DNA of 64,000 nt from Bacillota bacterium (GTDB lineage: Bacteria; Bacillota; Clostridia; Oscillospirales; Ruminococcaceae). The notes beneath the pieces are model-generated. The model saw nothing but the letters and a program-made list of their open reading frames with translations. It was not told the origin of the DNA and made no database searches. Location of the stretch: positions 38,181 to 102,180 of the forward strand of contig JAEWWT010000013.1 in the NCBI GenBank assembly GCA_023396225.1, in the 5' to 3' direction. The translations under genes were made by a program, and so were the position numbers. Shown here in pieces: positions 52,620 to 61,543 of this stretch (position 1 is its first letter; every line of letters starts with the position of its first letter).

Positions 52620-53291
52620 ATGCAAAACACAGCAGCAATAGAAGTTACAGATTTATCATTTTCCTATGGAGAAAATCCTGTGCTTGAAAATGTTAGTTTT
52701 ACAATTATGCAAGGTGAATTTGTTGGCATAATAGGCTCTAATGGTGCAGGAAAAAGCACACTGCTTAAGCTGTTGCTTGGGTTGCTTGATCCTGTCAGCG
52801 GCAGTATATCTTTTAAAGAGGATAAGTCCAAAATAGGTTATGTAGAACAAAATGCATCTCGCAAAAGTAATTTCCCGGCAACTGCTGAAGAAATTGTTTT
52901 GTCAGGCTTGTGGAGCAAAATCGGGTTTATGAGATTTCCAAAAAAGGAACATCGTGAAGCGGTTCAAAAAGCTTTGGAAGCAGTTGAAATGCAGGATTAT
53001 GCAAAGCGAATGATGGGCAAAATGTCAGGAGGACAACAGCAGAGAATTATGATTGCAAGGGTACTTGTCAACAGCCCTCGTGTTTTAATTCTTGATGAGC
53101 CTACCAATGGCATTGACTTAAAATCGTCTGAGGCATTGTATGAATTGTTAATGCACCTCAATAAAAAGCATGGTCTTACCATAATACTAGTATCTCATGA
53201 TATAAAAAGAGTGTCAAAAATCACAGAAAGACTGCTATGTCTTAATGAAAACTCAATAAATGAAAATCCTGTAGGGGAGGACAAAGCATAG
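52620..53291 (+). CDS. znuC: Zinc ABC transporter ATP-binding protein
   Basis: 223-residue ATPase. Walker A GSNGAGKSTLLKLLLG (about residues 36-51), signature MSGGQQQRIMIARVL (about 135-149), Walker B VLILDEPTNGID (about 155-166) and the switch histidine VSHD (about 190). 16 bases after znuA; its stop shares one base with the znuB start. Confidence 0.95.
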   Translation: MQNTAAIEVTDLSFSYGENPVLENVSFTIMQGEFVGIIGSNGAGKSTLLKLLLGLLDPVSGSISFKEDKSKIGYVEQNASRKSNFPATAEEIVLSGLWSKIGFMRFPKKEHREAVQKALEAVEMQDYAKRMMGKMSGGQQQRIMIARVLVNSPRVLILDEPTNGIDLKSSEALYELLMHLNKKHGLTIILVSHDIKRVSKITERLLCLNENSINENPVGEDKA

Positions 53292-54091
53292 TGATATTTG
53301 AATATGAATTTATGCGAAAAGCCTTCCTTGTTGGAATATTGCTTGCTGTTGTTATGTCATGTATTGGCTTGATAGTTGTTCTAAAAAGACTTTCAATGAT
53401 TGGTAACGCTTTGTCGCATACTTCGCTCGCAGGTGTTGCATTTGGTTTAATTTTTAATATCAATCCTGTTTTGGGAGCTGTTATTGCATGCATCATAGCT
53501 TCCTTTAGTATAGAAATAGTAAGAAAGAAAATCCCTAAATACTCTGAAATGTCAATTGCAATTATTACTTCTGCTGGCATTGGCTTAGCAGGTATTCTTT
53601 CAGGATTTGTTAAGAATGCCGCTACTTTTAACAGCTTTCTTTTCGGAAGCATTGTTGCAATAAGTGATTTTGAAGTTGTTATGGTTGTTGGCATAAGCAT
53701 TTTAGTTTTAGCTGCATTTACTCTTTTATATAAAGAATTATTTCTGATTACTTTTGATGAAAATACCGCTAATCTTTCAGGAGTACCTGTAAAAACAGTA
53801 AATTTTATTTTCACAATATTAACTGCTGTAACAGTTTCAGTAGCAGCAAGGACGGTTGGAGCGCTTATTGTTTCGTCTATGATGGTTGTTCCTGTTTCCT
53901 GTGCAATGCAATTTGGGAAAAGCTATAAGCAGACTTTGTTTTACTCGATTGCTTTTGCGGTAAGTTTTACAATTGTAGGATTACTTGCTGCTTATTATTT
54001 AGGATTAAAGCCTGGAAGCACAATTGTCATTGTCGGTGTGATAACTCTGGCTTTACTTTTTATTGCTAGATCCAAGTTTAAAAATAATTAG
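53291..54091 (+). CDS. znuB: Zinc ABC transporter permease
   Basis: 266-residue permease with about eight or nine transmembrane helices. Start is GTG overlapping the znuC stop by one base; GGGGAGG is 10 bases upstream. Typical ABC-3 sequence: RLSMIGNALSHTSLAGVAFG and ARTVGALIVSSMMVVPVSCAMQ. Completes the importer with ZnuA and ZnuC. Confidence 0.95.
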   Translation: MIFEYEFMRKAFLVGILLAVVMSCIGLIVVLKRLSMIGNALSHTSLAGVAFGLIFNINPVLGAVIACIIASFSIEIVRKKIPKYSEMSIAIITSAGIGLAGILSGFVKNAATFNSFLFGSIVAISDFEVVMVVGISILVLAAFTLLYKELFLITFDENTANLSGVPVKTVNFIFTILTAVTVSVAARTVGALIVSSMMVVPVSCAMQFGKSYKQTLFYSIAFAVSFTIVGLLAAYYLGLKPGSTIVIVGVITLALLFIARSKFKNN

Positions 54092-54106
54092 CTAGGAGAA
54101 AATTTA

Positions 54107-55198
54107 ATGCTAGAAAACGAACATGATCATAGTAACAGCCAAAGTAATATAGAATCTAAAAGCGGTCATGATAACATAATTTATACAATACTTGTTGTTA
54201 TTGTACTTTATTTTATATTTTCAGCGCTTTTGCACAGCAATGCCGATTTAACAGGCTTTAAAACACTTAACACAATTTTTATAAGTATTCTTCTTCAGGC
54301 TTTTCCGTTTATGCTGGTCGGTATTATAATTTCATCGGTTATACATATTTACGTACCCGATAAATACCTTGTTAAAGTATTCCCCGTAAAATATGGCTTA
54401 GGTTTTATTACAGCTATGTTTTTAGGATTACTGTTTCCTGTTTGTGAGTGTGCAATTGTCCCTGTAATGAAACAGCTTGTAAAAAAAGGGGTTCCAGTTC
54501 CGATTGCCTTAACTTTCATGCTTGCAGCTCCTATAATTAACCCTATTGCAATTATTTCAACTGTCTATGCTTTCCCCGGACATCCTGAAATAGCTGTAAT
54601 TAGGGTAGGCCTTGGACTTTTTACAGCTTTGATTATAGGTCTTATGTTTCTTTTATTAGGTAGTAAAAACGATATATTAACTGAACAAGAACATCATCAT
54701 GCTCATGAATGCTGCCATTGTCACACCCATGAACATGAACACGACTGCTGCGGACATGAGCATGGTGAAGAGCATAGCGAAAATAAGCTTTTTCATAAAA
54801 TTAAAGAGGTATTTCTTCATACTGGAGAAGAATTTTTCGGAGTAGGGAAATATCTTATTATTGGTGCTTTCATAGCCGCATTAACACAGAGGCTTATTCC
54901 TCAATCCGTTTTTACAAGTATATCTTCACATAATATACTTCCTCTTATTGTAATGATGTTAACTGCATTTTGCTTTTCGGCATGTTCAACATCCGACGCA
55001 TTTATTGCAAGAAGCTTTCTGAACAGCTTTCCGCTGAGTGCTATAATGGGCTTTATGGTGTTCGGACCTATGATGGACATAAAAAATATGATGATGCTGA
55101 TCGGCATCTTTAAGAAAAGCTTTGTTGCTAAGCTGTGTGCAGTAATTTTTATTGTGAATTTTCTTGTTATGCTACTTGCAGCATACTTTATTAAATAA
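54107..55198 (+). CDS. YraQ/permease family protein with His/Cys-rich loop
   Basis: 363-residue membrane permease (YraQ/DUF318 type, Bacillus YcgR relatives). About eight transmembrane helices; family motifs CECAIVPVMKQLVKKGVP and APIINPIAIIST. A loop at about residues 190-225 contains over a dozen histidines plus cysteines (EHHHAHECCHCHTHEHEHDCC), which should bind zinc. Placed after znuB with 15 bases between, and before the TIGR03943-like gene. Likely a second metal- or metal-complex transporter; the substrate has not been demonstrated. Confidence 0.85.
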   Translation: MLENEHDHSNSQSNIESKSGHDNIIYTILVVIVLYFIFSALLHSNADLTGFKTLNTIFISILLQAFPFMLVGIIISSVIHIYVPDKYLVKVFPVKYGLGFITAMFLGLLFPVCECAIVPVMKQLVKKGVPVPIALTFMLAAPIINPIAIISTVYAFPGHPEIAVIRVGLGLFTALIIGLMFLLLGSKNDILTEQEHHHAHECCHCHTHEHEHDCCGHEHGEEHSENKLFHKIKEVFLHTGEEFFGVGKYLIIGAFIAALTQRLIPQSVFTSISSHNILPLIVMMLTAFCFSACSTSDAFIARSFLNSFPLSAIMGFMVFGPMMDIKNMMMLIGIFKKSFVAKLCAVIFIVNFLVMLLAAYFIK

Positions 55199-55208
55199 AG
55201 AGGTATTT

Positions 55209-56048
55209 ATGCAAAAGATAAAACTGCTTAATCTTAACACAATTGTTAAAATACTGATTTTGTTTGGGTTTTCAGCTTTTTTTATTTATACGGTTGCACA
55301 GGGAACAGTCACTAAATATGTTCATCCTCGTATGATACCTATTATAATAGTGGCTTCAATTGTTATGTTTATAACTGCTATACTCTTATCTTTAGGCATA
55401 TTCAATTCAGGTAAAGACAAAAAATTTAATCCTTCGCTTATAATTTATGCTGTTCCTATACTAATGGCATTTTGTTTTCCGGCAGTTTCATTTGATTCAA
55501 ATACTGTCTCATCTAATAATTTTCAATTTGAAATAGCTTCTTCGCCACAAACAGAGACAGCGGAAAGCACATCTGTAGACGAAAAAATTAATGCTGATAA
55601 TGATATTGATACTTTTTTAGAAACAGAAGCAGTAACAGAAACTACAGCTTCTTTGGAGTTAGTCACAGAAGAAGCTGCTGTGCAAAAAGATACGGAGATT
55701 CTTGATGACAGCAATTACTATTCATATTTATATCTTATATATGAAAATCCTGAAGAATATGTTGGCAAAAAAATTGAGCTCACAGGCTTTGTATTCAAAG
55801 ATAAAAGCTTTTCGGAAAATGAATTTGTTCCAGCAAGACTTGTCATGGTATGCTGTGCGGCAGATATGGTTACTTCTGGTTTTTTATGTAAATACGATAA
55901 CGCTTCGGAACTTGAAGCAGACGCATGGGTTAAGGTAACTGGAACAATTCAAGTCAAAGAAGACAACGGTGAAATTACTCCTTATATCGAAGCAATCAGC
56001 GTTGAAAATACCGATAAGCCAAAGCAGGAATATGTATATCCGTATTAA
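55209..56048 (+). CDS. TIGR03943-like permease partner protein
   Basis: 279 residues: two to three N-terminal hydrophobic segments (about 14-32, 42-62, 80-97), a Thr/Glu-rich linker (about 110-165), and a C-terminal beta domain with EYVGKKIELTGFVF (about 183-196) and CCAADMVTSGF. Homologues (Bacillus YcgQ type) pair with the permease encoded just upstream. ATG 55209 follows AGAGG. Last gene of the zinc operon; a terminator follows at 56139. Confidence 0.8.
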   Translation: MQKIKLLNLNTIVKILILFGFSAFFIYTVAQGTVTKYVHPRMIPIIIVASIVMFITAILLSLGIFNSGKDKKFNPSLIIYAVPILMAFCFPAVSFDSNTVSSNNFQFEIASSPQTETAESTSVDEKINADNDIDTFLETEAVTETTASLELVTEEAAVQKDTEILDDSNYYSYLYLIYENPEEYVGKKIELTGFVFKDKSFSENEFVPARLVMVCCAADMVTSGFLCKYDNASELEADAWVKVTGTIQVKEDNGEITPYIEAISVENTDKPKQEYVYPY

Positions 56049-56138
56049 TTATAAAAACAAGCATATTAATTTTGAACTAACCCGTATTAGTTGGATATTA
56101 ATTTAAAAGTCATTTTTTAAAATAAAATTAATTTATAT

Positions 56139-56178
56139 AATCTGATACTGTTTTTCAAATGGTATCAGATTTTTTTGG
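56139..56178 (+). terminator. Terminator of the zinc operon
   Basis: AATCTGATAC and GTATCAGATT pair perfectly around 13 bases, followed by TTTTTT. It lies 91 bases after the last stop. Confidence 0.85.
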
Positions 56179-56452
56179 TAAATAGGTTAGGGATTTTTAC
56201 AACGATGGATTTTTAGAGGCTCAATTTGTAAACGTCAGAATCTTAGTGTCCCTCAGTGGAGAAACTATTAATACATAAAATTAAAGTTTTTTTGAAAAGT
56301 TTTGACTCAAAACAGGCTTATTTTTGTATTAGCACGTCACTTTTTTGTATTTTGTGCAGCACTTGCTGTGAATCTAAAATGTACTAATCCATAAATTTCT
56401 GCCAAGTATAATTCTATTATCACAGATCATAATACAAATGAGGTGATTTACT
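56179..56452 (+). other. Gene-free leader of the small-protein tricistron
   Basis: About 270 bases without an open frame. A possible promoter TTGACT-17-TGTATT (about 56309-56337) and a TATAAT at 56407-56412 are seen, but neither is strong. No clear sigma-F or sigma-G element was found. Confidence 0.4.
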
Positions 56453-56611
56453 ATGCCAAAAGATAGTCAGCTTGATCCTAAAGAAGTGCGTAAAATGAAG
56501 TCAAACGGCGGTCATACTACGGCGGAAAGTGCACTTGACGGAGAAGGCAGAAACAGTAAAAAGCAGTCTGGAAACAGGCATAAGCCAGGTGATGATAAAT
56601 CGAAATCATAA
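56453..56611 (+). CDS. Small hydrophilic basic protein, 52 residues
   Basis: Unrecognised. Composition is dominated by K, S, D, G, R and N, with no aromatic residue and no cysteine; likely disordered. It shares the motif DPKEVRKMKSN (residues 8-18) with NPELRKMKP of the next gene. GAGGTG precedes ATG. Begins a three-gene run. Composition resembles small hydrophilic stress or spore proteins but no family match is claimed. Confidence 0.65.
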   Translation: MPKDSQLDPKEVRKMKSNGGHTTAESALDGEGRNSKKQSGNRHKPGDDKSKS

Positions 56612-56623
56612 GGAAGGCTTGAT

Positions 56624-56782
56624 ATGGATAATAATAAAAATAGGATGAAAGATCGTCCCAAAAGTAATCCGGAGCTCAGAAAAATGAAGCCGAAGGAAAA
56701 TTCTGATATAGGTATTATAAACGGTAAAAAAACCGGCCTGCATCAAAGTAAACACGAGAAAAACATGGGGGATGAAATATGA
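56624..56782 (+). CDS. Small hydrophilic basic protein, 52 residues (second)
   Basis: Unrecognised. Same length as the upstream protein and carries SNPELRKMKPKEN (residues 14-26), so the two are probably distant paralogues; the rest is K/N/G-rich. AAGGAAGG precedes ATG by six bases. Its stop overlaps the next start (ATGA), so translation is coupled to the HMA gene. Confidence 0.65.
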   Translation: MDNNKNRMKDRPKSNPELRKMKPKENSDIGIINGKKTGLHQSKHEKNMGDEI

Positions 56783-56988
56783 ATCAGATGCTCTGCAGTA
56801 TCTCAGGAATAAAAAACAAGGAACAAAAGACACAAATCAAGAACTCACTTAATAAAATTGACGGTGTTCGCGAGGTCGGCGTAAATATGGTTACAGGTAC
56901 AGTCGATATAAAATTTAACGAGCCTGCAACAGAAATCGACCTGAAAAACTGTATTGAAAACAGCGGTTTTAAAATAGTTTATGAATAA
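56779..56988 (+). CDS. Heavy-metal-associated (HMA) fold protein with one cysteine
   Basis: 69-residue ferredoxin-like HMA domain: VNMVTGTVDIKFNEPATEIDLKNCIENSGFKI is typical of metal chaperones. The metal motif MxCxxC is reduced: MLCSISG keeps Cys6 but has Ser9 in place of the second cysteine, so ordinary two-coordinate copper or zinc binding is doubtful. Overlaps the upstream gene by four bases. A hairpin terminator follows seven bases after its stop. Confidence 0.75.
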   Translation: MNQMLCSISGIKNKEQKTQIKNSLNKIDGVREVGVNMVTGTVDIKFNEPATEIDLKNCIENSGFKIVYE

Positions 56989-56994
56989 AATTAT

Positions 56995-57026
56995 AAAACC
57001 TAAGGATTTCCCTTAGGTTTTAATTA
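56995..57026 (+). terminator. Terminator of the small-protein tricistron
   Basis: AAAACCTAAGG, loop ATTTC, CCTTAGGTTTT, then AATTATT: a perfect 11-base-pair stem six bases after the HMA gene stop. Confidence 0.85.
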
Positions 57027-57139
57027 TTAGATAAGCCTCTGAATTCTTGAAAATTTAGAGGTGATTTTCTTTAGAATGTTAAAAATAGAATGAAATAACC
57101 TACGTCATACAAGCCCTTGATCATAACCTATCCGTCACT

Positions 57140-57180
57140 AAAAAAAGCCGTTACCAATTCTTTGGTGAACGGCTTTTTTT
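57140..57180. terminator. Hairpin terminator, probably minus strand
   Basis: AAAAAAGCCGTTACCA and TGGTGAACGGCTTTTTT form a long stem with one bulge and T-runs on both strands. It is 75 bases downstream, on the minus strand, of the gene remnant at 57255-57361 and so may be what is left of that transcription unit, or it ends the AraC gene. Confidence 0.6.
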
Positions 57181-57254
57181 ATGACTAAGAAACCAGTTTG
57201 ACTTCCTTAAGGTGAATCTACATGTGCTATCCTCACAGAAATATACTTTAAATT

Positions 57255-57390
57255 TTACTTTAAAATTAATTCTTTTGTATACACGCTTTTAACTTTTCTC
57301 AAAGTAACAAAAGCTGCAATAAATACAAACACCATAACAATAGCTTGGGGAATTAAAAGACTTGTATAGACTAGATAATTTGTATTATTT
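57255..57390 (-). pseudogene. C-terminal remnant of a membrane permease-like gene
   Basis: A minus-strand frame of about 44 residues without a start reads TSLLIPQAIVMVFVFIAAF then VTLRKVKSVYTKELILK, a transmembrane helix and basic tail like the end of an FtsX-type permease. No Shine-Dalgarno or start is present. A terminator follows 75 bases on. Too short for a sure call. Confidence 0.25.
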
Positions 57391-57489
57391 AGTTTTTAAT
57401 TACAAATTTATTAAATCATAAAAAAAACAATTATAATATGCTATAATATAGATTGAATATGTAAGACAGTATTTTTCTTGAGTTGCAGA

Positions 57490-58359
57490 TCAGGAGCGCC
57501 CTGACATTCGGAATTGCTTAGGAGTTATTCCACGCAGCCGTTTAAAGCTTTTTATCATATGACTGCAATCCGAAAAGCCTGTTTCCTGACATATATAATT
57601 CAGATCATAATCTGTGAACATCAGAAATTCTTCAACTCTAAAAATACGCATGCGTTCAATGTATTCCTTGCAGCTCATTGCATAAATATCGTGAAATTCT
57701 TTTGCAAATCCAGAATAACTAATACCACATCTTTCAGCAAGATCACTCACTTTTAACTTATCACTTATATTGGAATCTATGTATTCGGTAATACTTTCAA
57801 CTCCAGCATTTCCATCACATGGAATAATTTTACTATCAATAACTAGTCCCATATCAAGCCATCTTCGGATAATATTAATCAGCAAAGTATATATATTTGA
57901 TTTTATTACAATGTCAAAACCATAATTATATTTATTTATCTCATCAGTACAGCTTTCAAATATATTCCTGCAATTCATCTTTTCTGTAATATCTGATGGG
58001 AAATAAATACACATATTGCTTTTCTGTGCACATTTTAAAATATTACAAAGCTTTGGCGCATAGAAAGGTGTGATTTTAAATTTATTGATGTCAAATTTAA
58101 GTACTGCATAATTAAGTTTTTCACATTCATCAGAATATATCGCATGGACAGATTTTGGATGAAAAAGAATCATATCTCCCTTGCTGACATTAAACACTTT
58201 GCTGTCGGCGTGCATTTCTGCATTTCCATCAATTATATAGATTATTTCCATAAAATAATGCCAATGGCTCTTTACAGGGAATTTTTCCTTTGACGCTTCA
58301 AACATAAAGCATTCAACTGGTCTGTTAAGTAAATCACTTTCTTCAAAAAGATAATGCAT
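57490..58359 (-). CDS. AraC family transcriptional regulator
   Basis: 289 residues: an N-terminal cupin-like sensor (SHWHYFMEIIYIIDGNAEMH, KGDMILFHPKSVHAI, about residues 30-80) and a C-terminal AraC helix-turn-helix pair (ESITEYIDSNISDKLKVSDLAERCGISYSGFAKEF and LNYICQETGFSDCSHMIKSFKR). ATG 58359 has AAGGAG seven bases upstream; an in-frame extension to 58386 lacks one. Divergent from the dehydrogenase operon at 58463, so likely its activator with a sugar-derived ligand. Confidence 0.92.
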   Translation of the reverse strand: MHYLFEESDLLNRPVECFMFEASKEKFPVKSHWHYFMEIIYIIDGNAEMHADSKVFNVSKGDMILFHPKSVHAIYSDECEKLNYAVLKFDINKFKITPFYAPKLCNILKCAQKSNMCIYFPSDITEKMNCRNIFESCTDEINKYNYGFDIVIKSNIYTLLINIIRRWLDMGLVIDSKIIPCDGNAGVESITEYIDSNISDKLKVSDLAERCGISYSGFAKEFHDIYAMSCKEYIERMRIFRVEEFLMFTDYDLNYICQETGFSDCSHMIKSFKRLRGITPKQFRMSGRS

Positions 58360-58462
58360 TCTATTACTCCTTAGAGATTTATACAATTTTTTATTAATTA
58401 TATTATATCATAATTTTTTTAGGTACACTATAATTAAATAAAAAATATAAAGGATGTATACT

Positions 58463-59488
58463 ATGAAAATATTATTTATTGGTGGAACCGGAACAATTAG
58501 CATGGCAATAACTAGAAGTCTTGCTAAATCAGATCATGAACTTTATATTCTTAACAGAGGAAACAGAAATAGCTCTTTACCTGAAAATGTAAAAACTATT
58601 ACAGCTGACATAAATAATGAGGAAAATGTATGTCAGAAGATCAACGATATGCAGTTTGACTGTGTCTGCGACTTTATTGGTTATGTCAAACCACACCTTG
58701 AGCGTGATTACAGATTATTTGCAGGTAAGACAAAGCAGTATATGTATATCAGTTCTGCCTCTGCATATGCAAAGCCTCCCGCAGATTATATCATTACAGA
58801 AGGAACTACACTTGCAAATCCATACTGGGAATATTCCCGCAACAAGATAGAGTGTGAAGAGTATTTGATGAAACTATACCGTGAGAAAGCTTTCCCAGTT
58901 ACTATAATACGTCCAAGCCACACATATGATGAATTAGGAGTACCTCTTGGAGTTCATGGTAACAATGGAAGCTGGCAGGTCATTGAGCGTATGCTTGAAG
59001 GTAAACCTGTAATCATTCATGGAGATGGAACTTCTTTATGGACAATGACGCACAACAGCGACTTTGCAAAAGGCTTTATAGGACTTATGGGTAATCCTCA
59101 TGCAATCGGTGAAGCATTTCAGATTACATCCGATGAAACTCTGACATGGAATCAGATTTATAAAACCATTGCTTCATGCCTTAATGTAGAATTCAAACCT
59201 TACTATGTTTCTTCTGATTTTCTTGATAGAGCAAGTAAATATGACTTCAATGGAAGTCTTATTGGTGATAAATCAAACTCTGTTGTTTTTGACAATAGCA
59301 AGCTTAAAAGAGCTGTGCCTGGTTTCAATGCTGAGGTAAGATTTGAAACTGGAATAGAAAACACTTTGAAAAATATTCTTAGTCATAAAGAACTTCAGAA
59401 TGAGGATAAAGAATTTGATATATGGTGTGATAATGTAATTTCATCACTTGAAAAAGCAAAGGAAGAAATACTGCGTAAAATTAATTAA
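58463..59488 (+). CDS. NAD-dependent epimerase/dehydratase family protein
   Basis: 341-residue extended SDR. N-terminal Rossmann loop FIGGTGTISMAITRSL (about residues 5-20); the substrate-site serine (SSASAY, about 100) and the YxxxK catalytic pair, here YSRNKIE near 130, are present. AAAGGA precedes ATG 58463. First gene of a three-gene operon (epimerase, iron ADH, SDR). Confidence 0.88.
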   Translation: MKILFIGGTGTISMAITRSLAKSDHELYILNRGNRNSSLPENVKTITADINNEENVCQKINDMQFDCVCDFIGYVKPHLERDYRLFAGKTKQYMYISSASAYAKPPADYIITEGTTLANPYWEYSRNKIECEEYLMKLYREKAFPVTIIRPSHTYDELGVPLGVHGNNGSWQVIERMLEGKPVIIHGDGTSLWTMTHNSDFAKGFIGLMGNPHAIGEAFQITSDETLTWNQIYKTIASCLNVEFKPYYVSSDFLDRASKYDFNGSLIGDKSNSVVFDNSKLKRAVPGFNAEVRFETGIENTLKNILSHKELQNEDKEFDIWCDNVISSLEKAKEEILRKIN

Positions 59489-59503
59489 AAAGGAGAATTG
59501 ATT

Positions 59504-60685
59504 ATGGATAATTTTAATTTTTACAGCCCTACTGAATTTGTGTTCGGTAAAGAAAGAGAAAACGAAACAGGTAAGTATGTAAAGAAGCATGGTGGAAGTC
59601 GTGTTCTATTACATTATGGTTCTGGTTCAGCAATAAAATCGGGACTTGTTGATAAGGTAAGACAATCTTTAAAAGATGAGGGTATATATTTTACAGAGCT
59701 TGGAGGAGTAAAACCAAATCCACGTGATACTCTGATTTACAAGGGCATTGAAATATGTCGTGATGTGAAAATAGACTTCATTCTCTCCGTAGGAGGGGGC
59801 TCATGCATTGATTCTGCAAAGGCTATTGCAGCTGGTGCATTGTACAGCGGTGACTTCTGGGATTTCTATTCAGAAAAAGCCGAGATTGGATCAGCATTAC
59901 CTATCGGAACTGTTCTTACAATTGCAGCAGCAGGAAGTGAAGGTTCTGGTGCCACAGTTGTAACTCAAGAAAGTACAGGACAAAAGAGAGGAGCAGGTTC
60001 AGACTATCTGCGTCCTAGATTTTCAATTCTGAATCCAATTCTTACATGCAGTCTTCCTGCATATCAGACAGCTTGTGGTGCAGCAGACATTATGGCACAC
60101 GTCTTTGAGAGATATTTTACAAATACTTCTGAAGTTGAAATTACAGACAGGCTTTGTGAGGCAGTCCTTATTACTATGGTTAAAGAAACTCCAAGAGCAA
60201 TTGAAAATCCAAACAATTATGAGGCAAGAGCAAATATCATGTGGGCAGGAACCGTAGCACACAATGATATTGTTGGTGTAGGCAGAAGTCAGGACTGGAA
60301 CAGCCATGCAATTGAGCATGAGCTTTCCGGACTTTATGACTGTGCTCATGGTGCAGGACTTGCAGTAATAATGCCATCATGGATGGAGTTTGTAATGCAT
60401 CATAATGTAATGCGCTTTGCACAGGCAGCAGTTCGAATCTGGGGATGTCAAATGAATTTTGAAAATCCTGAACAGACTGCATTTGAGGGAATCACTGCTT
60501 TCAGAACATTTCTTCATAACATTGGTCTGCCTATAAATTTTGAACAGCTTGGAGCTAAAGAAGAGGATATTTCTAAGCTTGTTAAAAATCAGGGCTTGAA
60601 TGGCGGTAAAACAGGTGGATTTGTTTCTTTAAGTGAAGATGATATTTCAAAAATATATAAGATAGCAGTTAATGCAAAGGCTTAA
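59504..60685 (+). CDS. Iron-containing alcohol dehydrogenase (butanol dehydrogenase type)
   Basis: 393 residues, like BdhA/YugJ. Segments FNFYSPTEFVFGK, GGGSCIDSAKAIAAGALY (about 100-117), the metal-ligand region DIMAHVFERYF (about 195) and HAIEHELSG (about 267), HGAGLAVIMP (about 283). Probably NADPH-dependent and acting on short-chain aldehydes or sugar-derived carbonyls. 15 bases after the epimerase; AAGGAG precedes ATG. Confidence 0.92.
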   Translation: MDNFNFYSPTEFVFGKERENETGKYVKKHGGSRVLLHYGSGSAIKSGLVDKVRQSLKDEGIYFTELGGVKPNPRDTLIYKGIEICRDVKIDFILSVGGGSCIDSAKAIAAGALYSGDFWDFYSEKAEIGSALPIGTVLTIAAAGSEGSGATVVTQESTGQKRGAGSDYLRPRFSILNPILTCSLPAYQTACGAADIMAHVFERYFTNTSEVEITDRLCEAVLITMVKETPRAIENPNNYEARANIMWAGTVAHNDIVGVGRSQDWNSHAIEHELSGLYDCAHGAGLAVIMPSWMEFVMHHNVMRFAQAAVRIWGCQMNFENPEQTAFEGITAFRTFLHNIGLPINFEQLGAKEEDISKLVKNQGLNGGKTGGFVSLSEDDISKIYKIAVNAKA

Positions 60686-60717
60686 ATATAATAACATAAT
60701 AAAAGGGGAATTGTATA

Positions 60718-61470
60718 ATGGTTGATGTTAAAGAAAGATGGGCATTTATTACGGGTGCAGCAAGAGGCTTGGGATACCTTGCAGCAATCTTTATGGCTCA
60801 AAGAGGCTGTAATTTAGTTCTTCACAGCAGAGATATTTCACATACTGAAAAGCTGATAAAAGAAGTTAAGGCAATGGGTGTTGAAGCATATGCTGTCAGT
60901 GCAGAACTTTCAGATATAGAAAGCGTTAAAAAAATGCTTGCTGAAATCGACAGCAAGTGTACACAGATTGATATAGTTCTAAATAATGCAGGAATGCAGA
61001 TTGCATATCGTACTGAGTTTTTCTCAACCCCAATATCTGATTATACTGAAAGCTTTAAGATAAATACCATTGCTCCGGCGGTAATATGCTATCACTTTAT
61101 GCCCAAAATGATTGAACGTGGGTTTGGACGTATTGTCAATACAACAAGCGGCATACGTCTTGAACCGGAACAGGCTGGTTATTCAGCAAGTAAGGCAGCT
61201 CTTGATAAGATAACTATTGATCTGGGCTCAAAACTTGAAGGAACAGATGTAATGATTAACCTTACTGATCCTGGCTGGTGCAGGACAGAGTTAGGTGGGC
61301 CAAAAGCTCCTAACACTCCTGAAAGTGCACTTCCAGGCATAGTTGTAGGTGCTTTTGTTGATGATAAGAAATCAGGACGTCTTTTTACATCGTCCGATTT
61401 TGCAGGACTTACTATTGAACAGGCAGTAAGTAAGGCAGAAAAGGGAATTAGTAGTCCATATAATAATTAG
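60718..61470 (+). CDS. Short-chain dehydrogenase/reductase
   Basis: 250-residue classical SDR. Cofactor loop TGAARGLG (about 14-21), NNAG (about 90-93), catalytic S-Y-K as TTSG then GYSASKAAL (about 153-161). Third gene of the operon. Substrate unknown. Together the three genes suggest reduction or epimerisation of a sugar or polyol; this is inference. A terminator follows. Confidence 0.92.
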   Translation: MVDVKERWAFITGAARGLGYLAAIFMAQRGCNLVLHSRDISHTEKLIKEVKAMGVEAYAVSAELSDIESVKKMLAEIDSKCTQIDIVLNNAGMQIAYRTEFFSTPISDYTESFKINTIAPAVICYHFMPKMIERGFGRIVNTTSGIRLEPEQAGYSASKAALDKITIDLGSKLEGTDVMINLTDPGWCRTELGGPKAPNTPESALPGIVVGAFVDDKKSGRLFTSSDFAGLTIEQAVSKAEKGISSPYNN

Positions 61471-61483
61471 TAATCAAATAATG

Positions 61484-61526
61484 AATATGCCATGACCAGA
61501 TTTATAGGTTATGGCATATTTTAATT
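61484..61526. terminator. Terminator between convergent SDR and YitT genes
   Basis: AATATGCCATGACC, 9-base loop, GGTTATGGCATATT, then TTAATT: a 14-base-pair stem with one G-U. It works for the plus-strand operon and may also serve the minus-strand gene. Confidence 0.8.
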
Positions 61527-61543
61527 ATGACAATAAAACAGTA

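Noticed and set aside
56179..56452. A sigma-G promoter before the small-protein tricistron
   Set aside because: TGAATC and CATAAAT occur but the spacing is 15 rather than 17-18 bases, so the match is not convincing.
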